Positions 6,089 through 10,488 of a DNA stretch of 10,488 nucleotides are shown in pieces. Position numbers and translations under genes: made by a program. Position 1 is the stretch's first letter. Each line of letters begins with the position of its first letter. Source of the DNA: an uncultured Eubacteriales bacterium (GTDB taxonomy: Bacteria; Bacillota; Clostridia; Oscillospirales; Acutalibacteraceae); contig CAJTXF010000043.1 of NCBI GenBank assembly GCA_910580045.1, forward strand, positions 11,335-21,822. The letters are read 5' to 3'. A model generated the notes under the pieces. It saw only the letters and a program-made list of their open reading frames with translations. It did not search any database and was not told the DNA's origin.

Positions 6089-6483
6089 GGCTGTAAGATT
6101 TCCCCCAAATATTCCAAAAGCCTGGTGAACAGCGGGATGGCCACAGTCAGGACCGCTGTTTGGGCAGCCAGCTCCACTCCGTAGGCTAAAGCGGACTCCC
6201 CCGCGTCCCGGCAGAGATGGACAGCCAGCTGGCCCAAAATGGTCAGTCCAGCGGCCTTCAGCAAAACAGACAGGCAGAGGCCGGGCAGCCCCCCAGCCAC
6301 ACTCAGGGCTGTGATTTGCTGAACCAGCGGGGCCAGCTCCTCTGCCACACAGGCCGTAATCAGCACAGCGGCAGCCGTAGAGAGAAGAATTGCATACTCC
6401 TTGCCGCCCCGTTTGAGTATGGCGCCAAACACCGCCGCGCACAAGGCGCAGACCGCAATTGCAAGTACAATCCCCGCGCTCAT
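6085..6483 (-). CDS. spoIIIAD: Stage III sporulation protein AD
   Basis: SpoIIIAD is a small polytopic membrane subunit of the SpoIIIA channel, related in pattern to AC. The 132-residue product is hydrophobic almost throughout: segments at about 3-22, 30-48, 58-80 and 100-118. The short charged loops KRGGKEYA and CRDAGESALAYGVELAAQ fall between them. The length matches B. subtilis AD (133). The start overlaps the spoIIIAC stop (ATGA) and the end overlaps the spoIIIAE start (ATGA), so three genes in a row are likely coupled in translation. Confidence 0.94.
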   Translation of the reverse strand: MSAGIVLAIAVCALCAAVFGAILKRGGKEYAILLSTAAAVLITACVAEELAPLVQQITALSVAGGLPGLCLSVLLKAAGLTILGQLAVHLCRDAGESALAYGVELAAQTAVLTVAIPLFTRLLEYLGEILQP

Positions 6484-6674
6484 AACTGAAACACACTCTT
6501 GATGGTCTGAAACAGGGCGTCAATCTCCTGCACAATCATCATCAGGACCACAATCAGCCCCGCCAGGGTGGTCATTAAGGCCTGCTCCTCCCGGCCGGAA
6601 CGGATGAGCAGCTGGTTGAGCACCGCCACAATAATGCCGATGGCAGCGATTCGGAAAATCAGGTCCACGTCCAC
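6480..6674 (-). CDS. spoIIIAC: Stage III sporulation protein AC
   Basis: SpoIIIAC is the smallest membrane subunit of the complex. The 64-residue product has two hydrophobic helices (about 4-22 and 34-52) around the conserved-looking loop IRSGREEQALMTTLAG, close to the size of B. subtilis AC (68). The start codon is GTG at 6674, supported by a strong SD (GGGGAGG) nine bases upstream. It lies 30 bp downstream of spoIIIAB, one of only two real gaps in the operon. It overlaps spoIIIAD by four bases. Confidence 0.94.
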   Translation of the reverse strand: MDVDLIFRIAAIGIIVAVLNQLLIRSGREEQALMTTLAGLIVVLMMIVQEIDALFQTIKSVFQL

Positions 6675-6704
6675 CGTTTTAAGCCTCCCCGCATCAAATT
6701 GGTT

Positions 6705-7181
6705 TTATAGGATGATGACACAGAGTGCCACCCCAGCGAACAGCCCCAGCGCAATATAGAGCCGGTTTTTCTGCATATACTCCTCCCGGGCCTCCCGAAG
6801 CCGCTCCCGAAGCAAATCCATGTATAGCTCCAAGTGCTCCAGCTGACCCTGGGTGTCGCTGGCACCCAGCCCCTGGACAAAGTTCTGGAAGAGCTCCCTG
6901 TCTTTTCTGCACATGAGCAGGACACCGCCCGCCTCAGCCAGGGCTTTGGTGGGCTCCTGAGAAAATTCAGGCCCTTTCACCGCCTCCCGGGAAAAAGAAT
7001 CATCCCCCATAGGCAGGAGCTGGCCCAGAGAATATGCAGAAAAACTGATTTCTGTGCGGAGAAACTGCATGAAACGCAGAAGCTCTGCCAGAAGCTCCCT
7101 GCGCCTCCTCAGCCTGCGGGCACGCTCCAGGCCCCAGCACAGGCCGCTGGCAGTCAGCAGCAGACAGCCCAGCAGCTTCAT
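6705..7181 (-). CDS. spoIIIAB: Stage III sporulation protein AB
   Basis: SpoIIIAB is a membrane protein of the SpoIIIA complex related to the GspF/PilC inner-membrane platform of type II secretion and pili, and is expected to partner the ATPase AA. The 158-residue product has an N-terminal hydrophobic segment (MKLLGCLLLTASGLCWG), then a basic turn (RARRLRRRRELL). A helical cytoplasmic body with FLRTEISFSAYSLGQLLP follows, and a C-terminal membrane helix (about 139-158). I chose the ATG at 7181 because it overlaps the spoIIIAA stop (ATGA) and gives the expected N-terminal helix. A start 32 codons upstream would add a Pro/Gly/Cys-rich piece read from inside spoIIIAA. Confidence 0.94.
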   Translation of the reverse strand: MKLLGCLLLTASGLCWGLERARRLRRRRELLAELLRFMQFLRTEISFSAYSLGQLLPMGDDSFSREAVKGPEFSQEPTKALAEAGGVLLMCRKDRELFQNFVQGLGASDTQGQLEHLELYMDLLRERLREAREEYMQKNRLYIALGLFAGVALCVIIL

Positions 7182-8083
7182 CCCAGCGCCTCCACCCTTT
7201 GAAGGCGGCATGGGCTGTCCCGGCCCCGGAGTGTGGCAAAATAGGCAAACCCGCCGGTTTGCAGAAGTTTTCTGCACAGCGGGCGGCTGGCAGCATGGTC
7301 TCTGCCTCCATGGACAGTTGCCACCAGTCCCACCCCCGCATATGCAGATTGGCGCACAGAGCCTAAATCCTGGGGTGAGAGTTCATCGCAGACAATCACC
7401 TCTGGGGAGAGGGTACGCAGGGCCATCCCGAAAGCCCGCTCTTTGGGAAAGCCTTGAAGCACGTCCGCACAGGGCCCCAAGTCGAAACCGCTGCCCAGCT
7501 CTCCCCTGCTGTCCAGCACAGCTACCCGGCGGCAGGGCGTAAACTGTCCAACTGAGAGGACGCGTGCAATCTCCCGAAGCAGGGTGGTCTTGCCGCTGCC
7601 GGGCTCCCCTGCCAAAAGCAGGCCCCGGGCAGGGTCTATGCCAGAGCGGAAGAGCCTGTCCGCGCAGCCTGGCACATCTCTGGGCACCCGAAACACCAGG
7701 GAGCTGATGTCCCGCATTCCCCGAACCCGGCCCTTTTCCAGCACCGCTGTTCCGCAGAGCCCGGCCCGCACACCGCCGGGCATCTGCACATAACCCTGGC
7801 GGATTTCGTTTTCGTGGCTGAACACCGAATGGCCGCATATATGCAGGAACACCTCCTGTAAAGCGGATTGGTTTACAATTACCAGACCCGGGCCCAGGCT
7901 GCGGGCAATACTGCCGGAATCCCGCAGGAACATAGGGCCCTCCCTGCCGAACAGGGTGACGGGCTGGCCAATCTTTAAGCGGATATCACAGATTTGCTCT
8001 TTAATCAGTGCAGGCAGTTCCAAGAGCTTGTCCCGATAGAGGGGCAGCTGGACTGCGACACGGTCGAAGCCAGAGTTTTCCAT
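7178..8083 (-). CDS. spoIIIAA: Stage III sporulation protein AA, secretion-type ATPase
   Basis: SpoIIIAA is a cytoplasmic ATPase related to the type II/IV secretion (GspE/PilT) family. It is thought to drive or gate the SpoIIIA-SpoIIQ channel from the mother-cell side. In the 301-residue product, the N-terminal domain (about 1-130) includes the family stretch EIRQGYVQMPGGVRAGLCG. Walker A is GEPGSGKT (159-166). The Asp-box-like strand VAVLDSRGELG is at 188-197, Walker B is VIVCDE (229-234), and the His-box is ATVHGG (255-260). The length matches B. subtilis AA (307). It is the first gene of the operon; the ATG at 8083 is preceded by AAGAGGAG. A candidate sporulation promoter lies about 90 bp upstream, and the esterase gene is divergent. 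Confidence 0.96.
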   Translation of the reverse strand: MENSGFDRVAVQLPLYRDKLLELPALIKEQICDIRLKIGQPVTLFGREGPMFLRDSGSIARSLGPGLVIVNQSALQEVFLHICGHSVFSHENEIRQGYVQMPGGVRAGLCGTAVLEKGRVRGMRDISSLVFRVPRDVPGCADRLFRSGIDPARGLLLAGEPGSGKTTLLREIARVLSVGQFTPCRRVAVLDSRGELGSGFDLGPCADVLQGFPKERAFGMALRTLSPEVIVCDELSPQDLGSVRQSAYAGVGLVATVHGGRDHAASRPLCRKLLQTGGFAYFATLRGRDSPCRLQRVEALG

Positions 8084-8171
8084 ACAAGCACTCTCCTCTT
8101 TTTGGCTGGCTACTCCATACTATGGCATGGCCTGCTGAAATAGAACCGGCCTTGGCAAAAGGCAGAAAGCG

Positions 8172-8200
8172 AGCTTATGGCTGGAATCCGCAGCTTATCC
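8172..8200 (-). promoter_or_regulatory. Weak candidate sigma-E-type promoter for the spoIIIA operon
   Basis: On the minus strand GGATAAG (8200-8194) is followed after 14 bases by CATAAGCT (8179-8172). This resembles the sigma-E pattern (-35 with ATA, -10 CATACAnT) with two mismatches in the -10. spoIIIA is known to be sigma-E dependent in B. subtilis, and the position, about 90 bases upstream of spoIIIAA, is suitable. The match is imperfect, so this is only a candidate. Confidence 0.3.
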
Positions 8201-8250
8201 CGATGCCTGGAATAAAAGTGTGCTGTATCAGAAAAAACTTCCATTTCTGC

Positions 8251-8279
8251 TTGCAAATGCAACAAATTTCATGTATAAT
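8251..8279 (+). promoter_or_regulatory. Sigma-A promoter for the esterase gene
   Basis: TTGCAA (8251-8256) and TATAAT (8274-8279) are separated by exactly 17 bases in an AT-rich stretch. Transcription should start near 8286, about 38 bases before the ATG at 8324. This rules out an upstream open-frame start at 8279, which would lie inside the -10 box. Confidence 0.75.
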
Positions 8280-8323
8280 TGTATATTATAAATAAATTCA
8301 ACCAGAAAGGGTGCAAGAAAGTT

Positions 8324-9892
8324 ATGGCAAAACAGTTCCTATGCTCCAAGACCGAGCCTGTTGTCCAGACCAAAGCCGGAAAGCTCCGGGGCTTCTGTGT
8401 GGACGGCACCTACACCTTCCATGGTGTCAAGTACGCAGACGCGGACCGCTTCCAGGCTCCCAGGCCCCCCAAGCCCTGGGAGGGCATCCGGGACGCCCTC
8501 TCCTATGGCTACGTCTCCCCCATGCTTGACCCAGAGACCGCCATGGGTGAGATTATGGTTCCCCACCGCTACTGGCCCAAGGACGAAAACTGCCAGTATC
8601 TGAACATATGGAGCCAGTCCCTGGACCCTGCGGCCAAAAAACCTGTGATGGTGTGGCTTCATGGCGGCGGGTTTTCGGCAGGCTCCTCCATTGAGCAGGT
8701 GGCTTATGACGGGGAGAACCTGTCCAGGTTCGGGGACGTGGTGGTGGTCACCCTGAACCACCGGCTGAATATCCTGGGCTATCTGGATTTGTCCCCCTAT
8801 GGGGAGAAGTACAAGAACTCCGCCAACGCAGGCAACGCGGACCTGGTGGCGGCCTTGGAATGGGTGCGGGACAATATCGCCGGTTTTGGCGGCGACCCGG
8901 ATAATGTAACCATCTTCGGCCAGTCCGGCGGCGGGGCTAAAGTCTTCAACCTGATGCAGATTCCCGCGGCAGACGGGCTGTTCCACAAGGGCATTATCAT
9001 GAGCGGCGTGTTCGACGGCCTGCTGGGCCCTGCCCCTGACAAGGACAGCCGCCCGCTGATTGAGGCTATGCTGGCCCACCTGGGTCTGGCCGTAGAGCAG
9101 GTGGAGGAGCTGGAGACCCTCCCCTATGAGCGGCTGGCAGAGGCCTATAAGGCTGTGGCGCCGGAGATTGCCAAGCAGGGCCACTATGTGGGCAACGGCC
9201 CCCTGGAGAACGAGTTCTATGTGGGCGACCCCAGAGAGGTGGGCTTTACAGAGCACGCCAAAACCATCCCTGTCATCATTGGCAGTGTGTTCGCCGAGTT
9301 CAGCTTCCGGCCCGGTATCGGGGGCAAATATCAGATGAGTGAGGAGCAGCAGACAGCCCTGGTAAAGAAGCGCCTGCGCGGAGACGCGGACGAGGTCATC
9401 CGGCTGTTCAAGGAGTGCTATCCTGAGAAGAACCTGACCGATGTGCTGGTTCTGGACACCATGAGCCGGGAGGCTTCCAAGGACTTTGCCCGGAAGAAGA
9501 GCGCGCACCCTGAGTCCGCTACCTACTGCTACTGCTTCAACTTCGAGTTCCCCTATGACGACGGCAAGCCCGCCTGGCACTGTTCGGATATCCCCTTCTT
9601 CTTCCACACCACGGACAAGGTGGTTATCTGCAATGTGCCCGGGGTCTCTGACAAGCTGGAGGAGCAGATGGCAGGCAGCTTCGTAAACTTCGCCAAGTAC
9701 GGTGTGCCGGATTATCCCTCTCTGCCCAAGTGGGAGCCCTGCCAGCCAGATGACGTGGCTACCATGATTTTTGACCGGGAGTGCACTCTGCGCCATAACC
9801 ATGACGATGCTCTGTATAAGGCATTTATGCCTGTGGCCCCCAACCCCTTTGCTCCGCCGGAAGATGGCGAGGAAGCCGTTTTCCTTCACTAA
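8324..9892 (+). CDS. Type-B carboxylesterase (para-nitrobenzyl esterase-like)
   Basis: This is an alpha/beta-hydrolase of the carboxylesterase type-B family, which cleaves carboxylic esters. In the 522-residue product, the oxyanion-hole motif HGGGF is at 113-117. The nucleophile elbow FGQSGGG gives Ser201, Glu325 in GSVFAEFS is the probable acid, and His419 in AWHCSDIPFFF is the catalytic His. All three have the usual spacing, and the length is typical (about 490-550). WVRDNIAGFGGDPDNVTIFGQS is the classic family stretch before the elbow. There is no signal peptide or membrane anchor, so it should be cytoplasmic; the natural substrate cannot be told. The ATG at 8324 fits the promoter, with AAAGGG 12 bases upstream, a slightly long spacing. 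It is divergent from spoIIIAA, with the alkyltransferase gene 36 bp downstream. Confidence 0.93.
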   Translation: MAKQFLCSKTEPVVQTKAGKLRGFCVDGTYTFHGVKYADADRFQAPRPPKPWEGIRDALSYGYVSPMLDPETAMGEIMVPHRYWPKDENCQYLNIWSQSLDPAAKKPVMVWLHGGGFSAGSSIEQVAYDGENLSRFGDVVVVTLNHRLNILGYLDLSPYGEKYKNSANAGNADLVAALEWVRDNIAGFGGDPDNVTIFGQSGGGAKVFNLMQIPAADGLFHKGIIMSGVFDGLLGPAPDKDSRPLIEAMLAHLGLAVEQVEELETLPYERLAEAYKAVAPEIAKQGHYVGNGPLENEFYVGDPREVGFTEHAKTIPVIIGSVFAEFSFRPGIGGKYQMSEEQQTALVKKRLRGDADEVIRLFKECYPEKNLTDVLVLDTMSREASKDFARKKSAHPESATYCYCFNFEFPYDDGKPAWHCSDIPFFFHTTDKVVICNVPGVSDKLEEQMAGSFVNFAKYGVPDYPSLPKWEPCQPDDVATMIFDRECTLRHNHDDALYKAFMPVAPNPFAPPEDGEEAVFLH

Positions 9893-9928
9893 ACCCACAG
9901 GAAACCCATTGGAATTGGAGGCCCGCTG

Positions 9929-10429
9929 ATGCAATATATATGCACATACGCCTCTCCCTTAGGTGATATTCTGCTTGCCTGTGACGGCATAGGCCTGACG
10001 GGGCTGTGGTTTATGGGGGCAAAGTATTTCGCCCGCACCCTGCCGCCGGAGCGGGAGGAGCAGGATACCCCTGTTTTTCAGGAGACCCGGCGCTGGCTGG
10101 ACACATACTTCATAGGCAAGGAGCCTGACTTTACACCCTCTATACACCTCACTGGCACAGACTTTCAGCTGGCTGTGTGGGAGATTCTAAAGCAGATTCC
10201 CTACGGTCAAACTACTACCTATGGCGCAATTGCCCGGCAAATCGCCTCTCAGAAAGGTTTGCTCCGAATGTCCGCTCAGGCGGTGGGCGGGGCTGTGGGA
10301 CATAACCCCATCTCCATTCTGATTCCCTGCCACCGGGTGCTGGGCGCCAATGACAGCTTGACTGGCTATGCAGGCGGCATTGAGAAGAAAAAGCAGCTCC
10401 TTGCTTTGGAAAAAGGACAGGCTTGCTGA
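9929..10429 (+). CDS. ogt: Methylated-DNA--protein-cysteine methyltransferase (Ogt type)
   Basis: This is a suicide DNA-repair protein that moves the alkyl group from O6-alkylguanine onto its own cysteine. The 166-residue product has an N-terminal domain with FTPSIHLTGTDFQLAVWEIL leading into the DNA-binding segment IPYGQTTTYGAIA (90-102). The active site is IPCHRV (132-137), with Cys134 as acceptor. The C-terminal stretch TGYAGGIEKKKQLLALE is canonical. The residue normally serving as the arginine finger (in ARAVG) is Gln117 here (AQAVG). I believe this also occurs in other Firmicutes members, but it should be checked. There is no Ada-type regulatory domain. GGAGG lies seven bases before the ATG at 9929. 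It follows the esterase gene by 36 bp with no terminator seen between them, so the two are probably one transcript, ended by the hairpin at 10448-10482. Confidence 0.95.
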   Translation: MQYICTYASPLGDILLACDGIGLTGLWFMGAKYFARTLPPEREEQDTPVFQETRRWLDTYFIGKEPDFTPSIHLTGTDFQLAVWEILKQIPYGQTTTYGAIARQIASQKGLLRMSAQAVGGAVGHNPISILIPCHRVLGANDSLTGYAGGIEKKKQLLALEKGQAC

Positions 10430-10447
10430 AAAGAGCCGCTGAACACA

Positions 10448-10482
10448 GGAAAGGGCCCGGACATTATGTCCGGGCCCTTTCT
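10448..10482 (+). terminator. Intrinsic terminator after the alkyltransferase gene
   Basis: GAAAGGGCCCGGACA (10449-10463) pairs perfectly with TGTCCGGGCCCTTTC (10467-10481) around the loop TTA, and a G-T pair extends it by one. The very stable 15-pair stem starts 20 bases after the stop codon and is followed by TATTT. The A-rich left foot gives a short T-run on the minus strand too, so it may also work in the other direction. Confidence 0.85.
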
Positions 10483-10488
10483 ATTTGC

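Noticed and set aside
6089..6535. N-terminal extension of the spoIIIAE frame
   Set aside because: It overlaps spoIIIAD in another frame, is Cys/Arg/Gly-rich, and would bury the clear signal peptide that begins at 6088.
3240..8083. A new secretion-like system
   Set aside because: The ATPase, GspF-like and ring proteins are the known SpoIIIA set in their standard order AA to AH.
8339..9934. A 531-codon open frame on the minus strand opposite the esterase gene
   Set aside because: It lies entirely antisense to a gene with clear catalytic motifs, has no recognisable domain, and is the kind of long mirror frame GC-rich codon use produces.

Overview
The window is bacterial chromosomal DNA from an endospore-forming member of the Clostridia. 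It carries a complete eight-gene spoIIIA operon (spoIIIAA to spoIIIAH). The coding sequence is GC-rich, and the gene lengths and short coding style resemble gut Oscillospiraceae (Flavonifractor/Oscillibacter-like organisms). That placement is an inference from style, not from a database match.

Layout, left to right. Positions 1-982 (minus) hold the N-terminal membrane domain of an FtsK/SpoIIIE DNA translocase, cut off by the window edge. Its last 118 bases are a near-perfect fold-back that is probably an assembly artefact. Positions 1015-1956 (minus) encode undecaprenyl-diphosphatase UppP. Positions 2011-2787 (minus) encode a ClpP-fold protein of the TepA type. Positions 2788-3239 are non-coding and hold a candidate promoter, a cluster of small palindromes, three TATAAT boxes and a long stem-loop. 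Positions 3240-8083 (minus) are spoIIIAH, AG, AF, AE, AD, AC, AB and AA, transcribed from AA to AH. Positions 8084-8323 are a divergent promoter region. Positions 8324-9892 (plus) encode a type-B carboxylesterase and 9929-10429 (plus) an Ogt-type O6-alkylguanine-DNA alkyltransferase. A strong intrinsic terminator follows at 10448-10482.

How the genes work together. The SpoIIIA proteins form the mother-cell side of the SpoIIIA-SpoIIQ channel: AA is the ATPase, AB/AC/AD/AE are membrane components, and AF/AG/AH are ring-forming or anchored components. The channel supports the forespore after engulfment. FtsK/SpoIIIE pumps the chromosome into the forespore, and UppP recycles the lipid carrier needed for wall and cortex synthesis. 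The minus-strand half therefore reads as a sporulation and envelope block. TepA next to SpoIIIE is a known neighbourhood in Bacillus. The esterase and alkyltransferase form a separate two-gene plus-strand unit with no visible link to sporulation.

I found no convincing undescribed protein system. The most unusual things are non-coding: the fold-back at the left edge, the palindrome cluster and duplicated TATAAT modules upstream of tepA, and the hairpin-filled gap between spoIIIAG and spoIIIAH.
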